Shown: piece after piece, positions 1 through 8,105 of the stretch
How the letters are laid out: each line of letters opens with the position of its first letter
How positions within the stretch are numbered: the first letter of the stretch is position 1
Assembly: GCA_035505775.1 (NCBI GenBank)
Contig: DATJQN010000344.1
Span: 1 to 27,759, forward strand
DNA: 27,759 bases
Source: JAJXZP01 sp035505775
Lineage (GTDB): Bacteria; Spirochaetota; Spirochaetia; Treponematales; Rectinemataceae
Reading direction: 5' to 3'
The notes under the pieces: model-generated
The model's database searches: none
Told to the model about the DNA's origin: nothing
What the model saw: only the letters and a program-made list of their open reading frames with translations
Program-made: the position numbers and the translations under genes

Positions 1-265
1 TGGCTTCAAGCCGCTCGACCACCCGCTCCGTCTCGGGCTTGGGCAGGACGATGTCCACGACTATCGGCAGGTTGTAGGAGAGGTCCATGATCCGTGCGGT
101 CACCGTCTCGCCGCTTTCGTAGCAGCCCTCGACCCCCCGCAAGACCACGCATCGGGCGCCGATCCGGAGCGAATGGATGTACGAGACGATCGAGGCGGCC
201 AGATCATTTCCCTCGTATCGGGCCTTCTCGCTCGTGTAGACGCGAACGATGGAATACTCGCTCAT
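1..265 (-). CDS. DUF190 (UPF0166) family protein, C-terminus cut by window edge
   Basis: The visible 88 residues start with MSEYSIVRVYTSEKARYEG and continue with a pattern typical of DUF190: a basic/acidic RYEG segment, a helix, the VLRGVEG turn near residue 50, then a strand ending in LPIVVDIV. The ATG at 265 is preceded by a good ribosome binding site (GAGGAG, 7 bases upstream). DUF190 proteins are small cytosolic proteins with a PII-like/ferredoxin-like fold, often encoded next to the fluoride exporter crcB; their role is not established. No crcB and no recognisable fluoride riboswitch lies upstream here (266-593), so a fluoride link is not supported by this window. The remaining C-terminal residues lie beyond position 1. 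Confidence 0.8.
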   Translation of the reverse strand, partial: MSEYSIVRVYTSEKARYEGNDLAASIVSYIHSLRIGARCVVLRGVEGCYESGETVTARIMDLSYNLPIVVDIVLPKPETERVVERLEA

Positions 266-550
266 ATCGTGCTCCTCGTGTGCGCGCCACCTGCCCGCTT
301 ACGATCCGGAGGCTGCGATGGCGGGGGCCTCGGCCTCGGACGCGCGCCTCGCAGGGGAGCCCTACCGCCCAGGGTGGATGATACCAAGTTTGGGTCGGGA
401 GCAGTAGTGTCGCGGTCCCGGATGCGCTGTCTCGTGAAGCAATCCGTCGGTACATTGCTCCGCCAGACCAGACTGCGTTCGCGCCTTCTCATTGCAGGAT
501 CTCGCGCCCGGACACGAGCGCGCCGGTGGCTCGTCTCCTGCGCACCTCAA
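266..550. other. Intergenic region without a recognisable gene
   Basis: Between the DUF190 start codon and the tRNA-Val terminator I see no convincing coding region. The open frames are short, Arg/Pro-rich and lack ribosome binding sites. A weak minus-strand -10-like TATCAT, preceded by TGG, lies about 115 bases upstream of the DUF190 start, but no convincing -35 goes with it. No riboswitch fold was recognised. Confidence 0.5.
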
Positions 551-588
551 ATAAAAACGGCAGCCGTTCCTGCCGGAACAGCTGCCGT
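551..588 (-). terminator. Rho-independent terminator of tRNA-Val
   Basis: Read on the minus strand, an 8-bp perfect stem ACGGCAGC/GCTGCCGT (581-588 with 557-564) is extended inside by TTCC/GGAA pairing and is followed directly by TTTTTAT. It starts 6 bases after the 3' end of the tRNA, so it terminates the tRNA transcript. Confidence 0.9.
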
Positions 589-593
589 GATCT

Positions 594-667
594 TGGGCGG
601 TGCAGGAGTCGAACCTGCGACCCCCAGCGTGTCATACTGGTGCTCTAGCCAACTGAGCTAACCGCCC
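594..667 (-). tRNA. tRNA-Val (anticodon GAC)
   Basis: The minus strand folds into a complete cloverleaf. The acceptor stem is GGGCGGT/ACCGCCC. The D-arm has GCTC/GAGC. The anticodon arm is CCAGT-ATGACAC-GCTGG, giving anticodon GAC, which reads valine GUC and GUU. The T-arm is GCAGG-TTCGACT-CCTGC and the discriminator base is A. The 3' CCA is not encoded (AGA follows), so CCA must be added enzymatically. It has its own promoter (736-765) and terminator (551-588). Confidence 0.97.
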
Positions 668-735
668 GTTTACCGACGCGCCGGCTACCACCGGCGGGAC
701 ACTGTCGCGCCCGGTCTCTCGGACGCGTGAGGTCG

Positions 736-765
736 TTTATAGCAACCTTGACCCTGATCTGTCAA
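736..765 (-). promoter_or_regulatory. Sigma-70 type promoter for tRNA-Val
   Basis: On the minus strand a perfect -35 TTGACA (765-760) is followed after 18 bases by the -10 TATAAA (741-736). The predicted start lies about 60 bases upstream of the tRNA. The -35 sits in one arm of a perfect 7-bp inverted repeat (CCTTGAC, 8-base loop, GTCAAGG; 746-767) that ends one base before the cheX stop codon. Confidence 0.85.
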
Positions 766-767
766 GG

Positions 768-1232
768 CTAGGAGCGTTCGCGGATGGCGACGTTGATCTC
801 GATCTTGCCCTGGGGGGTCTCCATCGGGACGATGAGCGCCTCGACGTCCGCGTTCGAGACTTCCATGTTCTCCCCCGTGAAGATCGCGGGCGGTGTCAGA
901 TCGAAGCGGAATCCGAGGTCGTGCAGCTTCGTGACCGCCTGGGCGGTGATCATGTTCGCGAGCTCGGTGATCGTGGCCTTGACCAGATCGTCCAGGGAAT
1001 TGAGCTCCTCGCCGTTCATGGCCGAGGCGATCTTGAGCGCCGTGGGCTTGTCCATGTCGAACAGCACGCGCCCCTCGACATCTCCTGCCAGGCCCACGAT
1101 CGCGGCCACCCCCATGACCGGCATGGACGTCGACTTGAGGTACAGCTCGCCGCGACGCACGTCGGCCTGCAGGACTTCGCGCAGGACATTGAAGGCCGCT
1201 TCCACAAAGGGGTTGATGTACTCGACTCTCAT
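768..1232 (-). CDS. cheX: Chemotaxis phosphatase CheX
   Basis: A 154-residue CheX, the CheY-P phosphatase used in place of CheZ by spirochaetes and Thermotoga. It begins MRVEYINPFVEAAF, the usual spirochaetal CheX start. It carries the helix with the catalytic pair ExxN (E90-L-A-N93 in ITELANMI), followed by AQAVTKLHDLGF. It ends VEINV-type (KIEINVAIRERS), as in Treponema CheX. The ATG at 1232 has a strong GAGGAG site. It lies 36 bases downstream of the CheW/CheR-like gene and closes the chemotaxis operon. It should act in the cytosol by dephosphorylating CheY-P to end the motor signal. In treponemes cheY usually follows; here a tRNA does. Confidence 0.95.
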   Translation of the reverse strand: MRVEYINPFVEAAFNVLREVLQADVRRGELYLKSTSMPVMGVAAIVGLAGDVEGRVLFDMDKPTALKIASAMNGEELNSLDDLVKATITELANMITAQAVTKLHDLGFRFDLTPPAIFTGENMEVSNADVEALIVPMETPQGKIEINVAIRERS

Positions 1233-1268
1233 GCGGTTCTCCTCGACCTCGAGCCGTCGGCCGGCTCT

Positions 1269-2582
1269 TCAGTCCTTACGATAGGCCAATTGAGCGCCGG
1301 AACCCGTCGCGGACCAGTCCTCGCCCAGGCGCTCGTTGGAGCCCAGGATGACGACGCCGTTCGGCTTCAGCTTTTCCATAAAATCGCCCAAAAGCCGCTT
1401 TTGGTCAATCGGCGGCATGAACGAGAGCACATCCCTGCAGAGAATGAGGTCGAGCGGCGGCAGGGGGTTGGCGTTCATGATGTCGTGGAACTCGAAGAAA
1501 ATGGAGTCGCGGATCGGCTGGATGAAGCTCAGACCGTTCCGTCCGGCCGTCAGGAACTCACGGTAATAGTCGGGGGAGTTCTCCGGGAACACCATGTTCG
1601 GCGCCATCGAAATGGCGAGCAGATCCGAGTCGTTGGCCCAGATCTTGATCCGTGCCTCCGGGTAGCGTCGACGCATCACGCAGGCCAGAGACCAGGTTTC
1701 ATAGCCCTTCCCGCAGCCGGGGTTCCAGGCATTGATGTTCTTGGACTCGATGTCGGGCAGCGCCGCCTCGATGGCATGGGCATAATCCTCGTCCCACAGC
1801 TCGCTTGTGCACGGGGACCAGAAATCTTTCAGGAATTGGTCGGCGTCGCCCGTCTCCCGCAGCTGGATCTCCCCGGGCTTCCGCGTCGACTTCCACTCCG
1901 CAAAGCTGCGGTCGAACCACGCGGAGTTGACGACGGTCACATGGAAACCGCGGAGCGCGCCGAGGGTCTCCTTGATGAAGGATGCCGCCACCTCGGCATC
2001 GTCTGCATGCGCCCGGATGGTCCGGTCCTCGGTCTCGGGCGCTGCGCGCCGCTCGACCTGGGTCGACGCAGCCTGCTCCTCCGCGCGATCCGGGGCGAAG
2101 ATCTTCTCAACGTCGAGGATGATGTACAGCTTCCCCGCATTCTCGACGATGCCCTTGATGTACTTTACGTTGATGTCCCCGAAGATGGGATGCGGCGGCT
2201 GAATGGAGGAGGATGCGATGGCCACCACCTTGTCTATGGCGTCGACTATGACGCCGAAGACGTGTTCCTCCACGCGCAGGATGATGAGACTCTCGAGCGC
2301 CTCCTCCTCCTTCCGCTCCGCGGGCAGATGAAAGAAGATGCGCAGGTCGATCACGGAGATGATTTCTCCGCGGAGGTTGTAGACGCCGCGGACGAAAGGC
2401 GCGGCATTGGGAACGTAGGTGAAGCGTCCCGCCTTGGCGATCTCCTTCACGCTCATTATGTCGATGCCGTACTCCTTCCCCGCGAGGGAGAAGGTGACCA
2501 TCTTGAAGTCGATCCTGTCGGACTTTCGCGCGGGCTCGCCCGCCTCGGCCCTGACTTCCTGCTCAACTGCTTGCGTGGGCAT
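1269..2582 (-). CDS. CheW coupling protein fused to a degenerate CheR-like methyltransferase domain
   Basis: The 437-residue product has two parts. Residues 25-165 are a CheW domain (MVTFSLAGKEYGIDIMSVKEI, VRGVYNLRGEIISVIDL, GIVENAGKLYIILDVEKIF), which couples CheA to chemoreceptors. Residues 197-437 resemble the SAM-binding part of CheR (PGCGKGYETWSLA at 288-300; CRDVLSFM at 382-389; LKPNGVVILGSNE). The usual CheR hallmarks GEEPYS and CRNV are changed to GYETWS and CRDV, and the N-terminal CheR helical subdomain is not evident, so methyltransferase activity is doubtful. I chose the ATG at 2582 because AGGAG lies 6 bases upstream and the CheW domain starts soon after. The cheA stop is 14 bases upstream. 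A CheW-CheRlike hybrid of this kind is known in Treponema denticola chemoreceptor arrays. Confidence 0.9.
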   Translation of the reverse strand: MPTQAVEQEVRAEAGEPARKSDRIDFKMVTFSLAGKEYGIDIMSVKEIAKAGRFTYVPNAAPFVRGVYNLRGEIISVIDLRIFFHLPAERKEEEALESLIILRVEEHVFGVIVDAIDKVVAIASSSIQPPHPIFGDINVKYIKGIVENAGKLYIILDVEKIFAPDRAEEQAASTQVERRAAPETEDRTIRAHADDAEVAASFIKETLGALRGFHVTVVNSAWFDRSFAEWKSTRKPGEIQLRETGDADQFLKDFWSPCTSELWDEDYAHAIEAALPDIESKNINAWNPGCGKGYETWSLACVMRRRYPEARIKIWANDSDLLAISMAPNMVFPENSPDYYREFLTAGRNGLSFIQPIRDSIFFEFHDIMNANPLPPLDLILCRDVLSFMPPIDQKRLLGDFMEKLKPNGVVILGSNERLGEDWSATGSGAQLAYRKD

Positions 2583-2596
2583 GCCGCACTCCTGGC

Positions 2597-5008
2597 CTAG
2601 CGGATCGTGGCCTCGAGGCGCCTGCGCTCCTCGAGCTCGCGCTTCAAGCCAAGCTCGAGGAGCTGGCTCACGTCGATGATGAGACACACGGACCCGTCGC
2701 CGAGGATGGACGCGCCGGCAATGCCCGGCGACAGGGTGAACTGGTCGCGGAGGGGCTTGATCACCACGTCCTCCTCGCCGATGAGGGAGTCCACCATGAG
2801 TCCGACTCGCTTGTCCGCAGTGCCGACGATGACGACGAAATGGTAGTCCCGCTGCTCGTTGGTCGGGATGCGGAACAGTCTGTTGAGCCTGAGCAGGGCG
2901 ACGACATCGTTCCGGATGTTGAAGACCTCGTAGTTGTCGATCATCTTGACGTCGGTCGGCTTGATCCGATGGCTCTCGATGACGCTCGTGATCGGTATGG
3001 AGTAGACCTCCTTGCCCACCCGCACGAGCAGACCCTGGATGATGGCGAGGGTGAGGGGAAGCTTGATCACGAAACGGCTGCCCTTGCCGCGCTGGCTGGA
3101 CACCGTAACCGAGCCGTTGAGCTTCTCGATCTGCCGTCTCACCACGTCCAGCCCGACGCCCCTGCCCGAGATATTGGTGACCGCCTTGGCCGTCGAGAAG
3201 CCGGGCTCGAAGATGAGGTTGAAGGCCTCGACCTCCGTGAGCACCTTGCTGGGATGTATGAGGCCGCGCTCCACCGCCTTCTGGCGGACGCCCTCTATGT
3301 CGATTCCCTTGCCGTCGTCGGCGACCTCGATGATGATCATGTTGCCTTCGTTGGAGGCCTTGAGGAGTACCGTCCCCGCCTCGTTCTTCCCCGCCGCGCG
3401 CCGCTCCTCCGGGCTTTCGATGCCGTGGTCGATGGCGTTCCTCACTGAGTGCATGAGGGGATCCAGGAGGTCCTCGATCACCGACTTGTCCAGCTCGGTG
3501 TCTTCGCCCTCGATGACCAGGTCGATGTGCTTGTTGAGCGACTTGGAGAGGTCGCGCACGAGCCGCGGAAACCGGCTGAATATCTGGCTGATGGGCACCA
3601 TGCGAATGCGCATGACGCCCTCCTGAAGTTCGCCCGTGATGCGGCCGAGGTTCTGGGCCGTGGAACGGAACTTGGCGACGTTGTTCTTGAGACTGGCCTC
3701 GAAACCGTCGAAGGACTGGTAGAGCTCGCCGTACTTGTCCAGGATTTCCTTCTTGATCTCCTTCGCCGATTTGCCGGACTGAATCGCCGACAGGTGCTCG
3801 GGCAGTTCGTCGAAAAGTTCCTTGAGCCCCTCGCGGAATCGCCCCTGCGAAGCCTGGAGGGTTCCGGTGAGATCGCCGAACTGCGCGGAAATCTGATTGA
3901 AGGTGGCCTTGTTGATCACGGTCTCGGAGACGAGATTGAGCAGGTTGTCGATGCGGCGGGAATCCACCCTGAGAATGGACCCTGACTGCGTCGCCGACTT
4001 GCGCCCCTCGACATCCCGATGCGCCTCGTCCTCGCGGGCCTCGTGGGGCGGCTCCGCCGGCGCCGCGGCCTCGGGAGACGATGCCCGCGCCTCGGCGGGC
4101 CGCGAGGGTCCGCGTGGTGCGGCGGAGGGCGCCTCCGCCTTGGCGGGGCTCCGGACCGGCTGCTTTGCTGCGGCCGCAGGTGAGGTCTTTCCCGCCGGCT
4201 CCGCGAAAAGCTCGACCATGTCCACGCCGATGACAACGTCGGGGATCATCGCCTTGCGGCGGATATCCTCGGGATCCCGGTCCACGGCTACAAAGTACTC
4301 GACCTGGGGATAGAAGGCGTCCTCGTACAGGCGCTCGAAGTCGGGGACGGTCTTGAGGACTGTGGCGACATCCCTGAGCGCGGCGAAGGCGTGTATGGCG
4401 GACACGGTCTTCATGACATTGTCGGGGTTGAAGCTGAGCGTCATGCGGAACACCCGGCGTGGCCCGGCCGCCTCACGGAGCTCGAGGAGCTCGTACTCGC
4501 TGAGCCCCTCCTCCGACGGAGACGGACTCGATTCGAGACTGGGCTTTGCTGCGACCGGACGACTGGCGGCGGGCTTGGGGGAAGCGCCCGCGGCCCTGGC
4601 GGGTTTGGCCTCTGCAGGGAGAAACGATGCCAGCGTGGAACGCAGACCAGCAGTGTCCTCGCGGTAGATCGAGGAGGAGGCGCGGGCGTCGAGCATCGCC
4701 TTGATGACATCTATCGAGGCAAGGAGGGCATCGATGAGGGATTCCGTGACTGTGGCCTGGCCGGAACGGATACCATCGAGCACATCCTCGACCAGATGGG
4801 TGAACTCCGCCAATTCCGTCATCTCGACGGTGCCGGCACCCCCCTTCAGGGTGTGGGCCGCCCTGAATATCTCATCCACCGCGTCGCGGTTGCCGGGGTC
4901 GTTTTCCAGCACGAGGACGCTCTGCTCGAGGGTTTCCACCTGCCCGTTGGCTTCCGAGAAGAAATCCTTGAGAAGCTCTTCGTTGTTGGGGTCGAGATAG
5001 TCGCTCAT
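2597..5008 (-). CDS. cheA: Chemotaxis histidine kinase CheA
   Basis: An 803-residue CheA, close to the length of Treponema CheA. P1/Hpt spans 1-130, with the phosphorylated His52 in AAHTLKGGAGT. A P2-like CheY-binding domain lies at about 170-268, between Ala/Pro-rich linkers. P3 dimerisation runs from RVDSRRIDNLLNL (347) to RMVPIS (469). The P4 kinase domain has the N-box HSVRNAIDHG (520-529), G1 DDGKGID (564-570) and G2 GRGVGLDVVR (615-624). The P5 CheW-like domain covers about 655-790. P3 is about 50 residues longer than the Thermotoga type. The ATG at 5008 matches the conserved spirochaetal start MSDYLDPNNEELLKDFF, although the AAGGA site is only two bases away. Soluble kinase at the polar array, first gene of the cluster. 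Confidence 0.96.
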   Translation of the reverse strand: MSDYLDPNNEELLKDFFSEANGQVETLEQSVLVLENDPGNRDAVDEIFRAAHTLKGGAGTVEMTELAEFTHLVEDVLDGIRSGQATVTESLIDALLASIDVIKAMLDARASSSIYREDTAGLRSTLASFLPAEAKPARAAGASPKPAASRPVAAKPSLESSPSPSEEGLSEYELLELREAAGPRRVFRMTLSFNPDNVMKTVSAIHAFAALRDVATVLKTVPDFERLYEDAFYPQVEYFVAVDRDPEDIRRKAMIPDVVIGVDMVELFAEPAGKTSPAAAAKQPVRSPAKAEAPSAAPRGPSRPAEARASSPEAAAPAEPPHEAREDEAHRDVEGRKSATQSGSILRVDSRRIDNLLNLVSETVINKATFNQISAQFGDLTGTLQASQGRFREGLKELFDELPEHLSAIQSGKSAKEIKKEILDKYGELYQSFDGFEASLKNNVAKFRSTAQNLGRITGELQEGVMRIRMVPISQIFSRFPRLVRDLSKSLNKHIDLVIEGEDTELDKSVIEDLLDPLMHSVRNAIDHGIESPEERRAAGKNEAGTVLLKASNEGNMIIIEVADDGKGIDIEGVRQKAVERGLIHPSKVLTEVEAFNLIFEPGFSTAKAVTNISGRGVGLDVVRRQIEKLNGSVTVSSQRGKGSRFVIKLPLTLAIIQGLLVRVGKEVYSIPITSVIESHRIKPTDVKMIDNYEVFNIRNDVVALLRLNRLFRIPTNEQRDYHFVVIVGTADKRVGLMVDSLIGEEDVVIKPLRDQFTLSPGIAGASILGDGSVCLIIDVSQLLELGLKRELEERRRLEATIR

Positions 5009-5199
5009 CGTCCTTAGAGCATCATATAGATGGGAGCTTCCGTCAAGGCCGAGCCCTCCTGCGGCGGGCGAGGATCGATGCGGAGGCTTTGGGACTCGAC
5101 GGCCGGAGCTTCTGCTCCGATAATCATATGACGCCGTGCTTTCGCCATCATTCGGCGTTAAAATTGTCGATGTCGACATTCGTCGAGGAGCCCTTAGCC

Positions 5200-6378
5200 A
5201 TGGTCAAGCGCGCCACCGCTCGCGGTATCGTCATCTTCGCCCTCCTGTTCGCCGTCGCGTCCGCTGGCCAGGCCGCGGATCTGGTCGTCAACAGTCTCCA
5301 GCTCGTGACCCATGGCGAAACCGACTCGTCCAGCGGCCTGTTCTCGGCGAGCACCCGGCTGTACTACCAGCTGGATATCAGGGGCGGCGACAAATTCAGC
5401 GGCCTGCTTCGCTTCGACTTCCTGAACGGCGCCATAGAGAACTCCCTTCCCTCGTCCATTCCGACGGCTACGGCAGCCCTCAGCCCCCAATTCGAGACTG
5501 CCGCGATCACGGCCAAGGCAGTGTTCGGCCTGCCCCTCGACGCCACCTATTTTGTGGGATATCTCGACACCTTCTGTTCCGGGGACGACTTTCTCCCCCT
5601 GTTCGGGGCCGCTCCCTTCTCGACCAACCTCAGGGGCCCCATGGTCTACCCCAACGGGATCGACAACAACCCCAACCGTTTTTTCGACGGTATCCACGCG
5701 GCCAACGGCACCGGCTTCCGGCTCGGCACCGCCCGGAGTCTTTCCGACAACTTCCAATCCTACCTGTACCTCTACCAGGATTCCGACATCGGCGCCGGCT
5801 CCTGGTCGAGCGACCTGCGCGGTCTCATGAATTACGAGCACATAAAGCTCGAAGCCTTCGCCGGAGCGACGCTGACCCCCGGCGCCGCCGACGGCATCTA
5901 TCGGGGCGGACTCATGTTCTTCGCCGCTCCCGGGGAGGTCGGTGAGTTCTTCGCCCAGATAGGAGTACCCCACTGGGACCCCCTGGGCGGCTTTTCGATC
6001 AACGACGTCTATTTTCTCTTCGAGCCCCGGATCAACTTCGGCTTCGGAAACCTGGCCCTGACCGTATTCTACCATCCGGCCTGGTATCGGCAGCAGCCCA
6101 CCAACGAGGCGGACGCCCTGGACGCGGCCTTGAACCTCCGCTTCGGTCGGATCGCGCAGGATGGAGCCCAGGGCGGGCTCGAGGGCCTCCTTGAGTTCCG
6201 GCCGCTCACAACCGACCCGACCGCCATTCCGCGGCTCTCGGTCATAGCCTCGCCCTACTACTCCGCCATAGCCGGCGGCATCGAATGGGACTTCAAGCTC
6301 GGGCTGCAGCTGTTCCCGGTTCCCACCGCGTGGTACGGTATTTTCGAGCCCTTCATCGGGCTCAAGACGTCTTTCTAG
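5200..6378 (+). CDS. Signal-peptide protein, probable outer-membrane beta-barrel, unknown function
   Basis: The product has 392 residues. The ATG at 5200 follows GAGGAG by 9 bases and opens a clear Sec signal peptide (MVKRATARGIVIFALLFAVASAGQAAD, positively charged start, hydrophobic core, AxA-type cleavage). The mature part has alternating amphipathic strands with many aromatic residues and ends in a terminal Phe (GLKTSF), as barrel proteins often do. I do not recognise a named family. It is divergent from cheA and is followed by another envelope protein whose AGGAG site overlaps its stop codon, so the two are co-translated. No strong vegetative promoter is visible; TAAAAT at 5159-5164 lacks a good -35. 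Confidence 0.75.
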   Translation: MVKRATARGIVIFALLFAVASAGQAADLVVNSLQLVTHGETDSSSGLFSASTRLYYQLDIRGGDKFSGLLRFDFLNGAIENSLPSSIPTATAALSPQFETAAITAKAVFGLPLDATYFVGYLDTFCSGDDFLPLFGAAPFSTNLRGPMVYPNGIDNNPNRFFDGIHAANGTGFRLGTARSLSDNFQSYLYLYQDSDIGAGSWSSDLRGLMNYEHIKLEAFAGATLTPGAADGIYRGGLMFFAAPGEVGEFFAQIGVPHWDPLGGFSINDVYFLFEPRINFGFGNLALTVFYHPAWYRQQPTNEADALDAALNLRFGRIAQDGAQGGLEGLLEFRPLTTDPTAIPRLSVIASPYYSAIAGGIEWDFKLGLQLFPVPTAWYGIFEPFIGLKTSF

Positions 6379-6387
6379 GAGAGCGCA

Positions 6388-7434
6388 GTGTCCCGATCCA
6401 AAGGCATTCTACTCGGTGCCCTGCTTGGCCTCGTCGGGTGGGTCTCCCCCGCGCTCGAGATCGGAGTGGCCGGCTCCGCGAGCAATCTTTTCTTCCCCTG
6501 GGACCAGAACTCGGCCACCGCGCCGAGCGTCACGGCCTTCTCCTCGACCGACTACTTCTGGGGTGGGGAGGCCTGGGTCTCGGCGCCTATCGGGATGGAC
6601 GGCATCGTCAGGCTGTCCTATCTCCGCGACCCGGTGTTGCGGAACCTGGTCAGCGGCACGGTCGAGTTTGACCGTGGCGTGGCCAAGATATCCGTGGGAC
6701 CCCTCGTCGGCCTCTTCAATTCGACGGACGTGCCATTCTCCGCGGGTCTGACCACCCAGGTCGAGTTGCGCTGGCCGGGAGTCGCCTATGTCTCGGTGCA
6801 TTCCGAGGGGGGCCTCGCGGTGGGCGTGCTCCAGATGACCCAGGACCCCCAGGCCCTCACCGAGCTTTCGGCCGGGTTCTACGCTCCGAACGCCATCGTG
6901 TCGGGACAGCTTTCCGTCAAACGCTTCAACGACGAGGTGGGCGGATCCCTGATCACCGACACGGCGACGCGTTATGCGCTGCTCCTCGATATCTTCAAGA
7001 AGAATGTCCCCTACACGGTGCTGGGAACCGTCGGCTATGAGCTGCGTTCCAAGCACTACGCCGCCACCGGGGAGAGCGACACCCTCGGATCCATCGTGCT
7101 CGGCGCAAAGATCTCCGCAGTCGTGGCGCGGGGCTACACCGTGTCGACCGAGCTCCAGTCGGCATTCTATACCTTCGGGATGGACAACCTGCTCAATCGC
7201 GGTCCCAGCAGCGCCGCCTTCATGTTCTCCGCGGGCATCGGACTTGTCATCGACGTGGACGAGATACATGCCGCCGCGGCAGGGAAGCGGTCCCCCGCGC
7301 CCTCCCAGGCGGCAACGCCGGCGGCGACGCCAGCGGCGACGGCGCCACCTGCAAGTCCGGCGCAGCCGACCGATTCATCCGGCGCAGCCCCTCCGACCCC
7401 GGGCGGCCCGGAGAGCGCTCCGTCCACACCGTGA
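6388..7434 (+). CDS. Predicted envelope beta-barrel protein with Ala/Pro-rich C-terminal tail
   Basis: A 348-residue protein starting at GTG 6388, with AGGAG six bases upstream overlapping the stop of the previous gene. A short signal peptide (GILLGALLGLVGWVSPALE) is followed by about 260 residues of Gly- and aromatic-rich alternating strands. The last 60 residues are a low-complexity Ala/Pro/Ser/Thr tail containing ATPAATPAAT repeats. The tail would be unusual at the end of a barrel and may extend into the periplasm or outside the cell. Its stop overlaps the start of the Crp/Fnr gene by four bases (GTGA). No family was recognised and the function is unknown; co-expression with the regulator suggests a role in the same response. 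Confidence 0.7.
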   Translation: MSRSKGILLGALLGLVGWVSPALEIGVAGSASNLFFPWDQNSATAPSVTAFSSTDYFWGGEAWVSAPIGMDGIVRLSYLRDPVLRNLVSGTVEFDRGVAKISVGPLVGLFNSTDVPFSAGLTTQVELRWPGVAYVSVHSEGGLAVGVLQMTQDPQALTELSAGFYAPNAIVSGQLSVKRFNDEVGGSLITDTATRYALLLDIFKKNVPYTVLGTVGYELRSKHYAATGESDTLGSIVLGAKISAVVARGYTVSTELQSAFYTFGMDNLLNRGPSSAAFMFSAGIGLVIDVDEIHAAAAGKRSPAPSQAATPAATPAATAPPASPAQPTDSSGAAPPTPGGPESAPSTP

Positions 7435-8105
7435 AAGACGCCGAGACTCGATTCATAAAAACCTTTGGCTCCCTGTTTCCCGAGCGGGAGCTTCCGGCGG
7501 CGGAGCTCCGCGCCATCCTGGATTCAATTCTGTACCGAAGGCTCGATGCAGGTTCCGTGATTCTCCGGGAGGGCGAATCCTGTGCCGCCGTCCCCTTCGT
7601 GCTTCAAGGCGCGATCCGGGTATACAAATCTGCGGAGAGCGGTCGGGAAATCACGCTCTACCGGATCGTCACCGGCCAGAGCTGCATTCTCAGCTCGGGA
7701 TGCGCCGCAGGCATCGAGCCCTTCCCCGCGACGGCAGTGGCGGAGGAACGCACGGAAGCGGCCTTCCTGCTCGCGGCCACAGTGAGACGGCTCTTTGCCC
7801 AGGGGGCGGCCTTCCGCGACTTCGTCCTCGGCCAGTATTCCCGGCGAATGGCGGACGTCATCGAGCTCGTCGAGGAGGTGGCTTTCCGGCATGTGGATCA
7901 GCGCCTCAAGGAGTGGCTGGCCGAACGCCGCGCCGAATCGGGGGGTGAGCGCATCCGCACGACGCACCAGGTTATCGCCGACCAGCTCGGAACCTCGCGG
8001 GAGGTCGTCAGCAGAATCCTCAAGGACTGGGAGCTCCGGGGCGCGCTGAGCATCGCACGTGGAGAAATCCGGCTCCTTCCCCCCTTCGATTCGCTCCGCG
8101 TGTGA
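7431..8105 (+). CDS. Crp/Fnr family transcriptional regulator
   Basis: A 224-residue regulator starting at GTG 7431, overlapping the previous stop by 4 bases. Residues 25-120 form the cyclic-nucleotide-binding-type beta-roll (LDAGSVILREGE, FVLQGAIRVYKS). A dimerisation helix follows, then a winged helix-turn-helix near 177-205 (TTHQVIADQLGTSREVVSRIL). The recognition helix has R190, E191 and R195, aligning with CRP R180, E181 and R185, which contact TGTGA; a perfect TGTGA-N6-TCACA lies at the end of this gene. The N-terminal Cys cluster of FNR is absent, so it is not an Fe-S oxygen sensor of that type. Three cysteines (C51, C85, C91) sit in the sensor domain; C85 and C91 lie in SCILSSGC, a motif I associate with a Crp/Fnr subgroup. 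Likely activator of the downstream reductase. Confidence 0.92.
   Translation: MKDAETRFIKTFGSLFPERELPAAELRAILDSILYRRLDAGSVILREGESCAAVPFVLQGAIRVYKSAESGREITLYRIVTGQSCILSSGCAAGIEPFPATAVAEERTEAAFLLAATVRRLFAQGAAFRDFVLGQYSRRMADVIELVEEVAFRHVDQRLKEWLAERRAESGGERIRTTHQVIADQLGTSREVVSRILKDWELRGALSIARGEIRLLPPFDSLRV

Noticed and set aside
266..550. Possible fluoride riboswitch or crcB gene next to DUF190
   Set aside because: No crcB-like protein and no recognisable riboswitch core could be found in this stretch.
173..661. Plus-strand open frame running into tRNA-Val
   Set aside because: It overlaps the DUF190 gene, the terminator and the tRNA, has no ribosome binding site and encodes low-complexity Arg/Ala-rich sequence.
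5009..5046. cheA promoter TTGACG ... TATGAT upstream of the start
   Set aside because: The spacer is only 14 bases (12 to TATATG), too short for a sigma-70 promoter; left unannotated.
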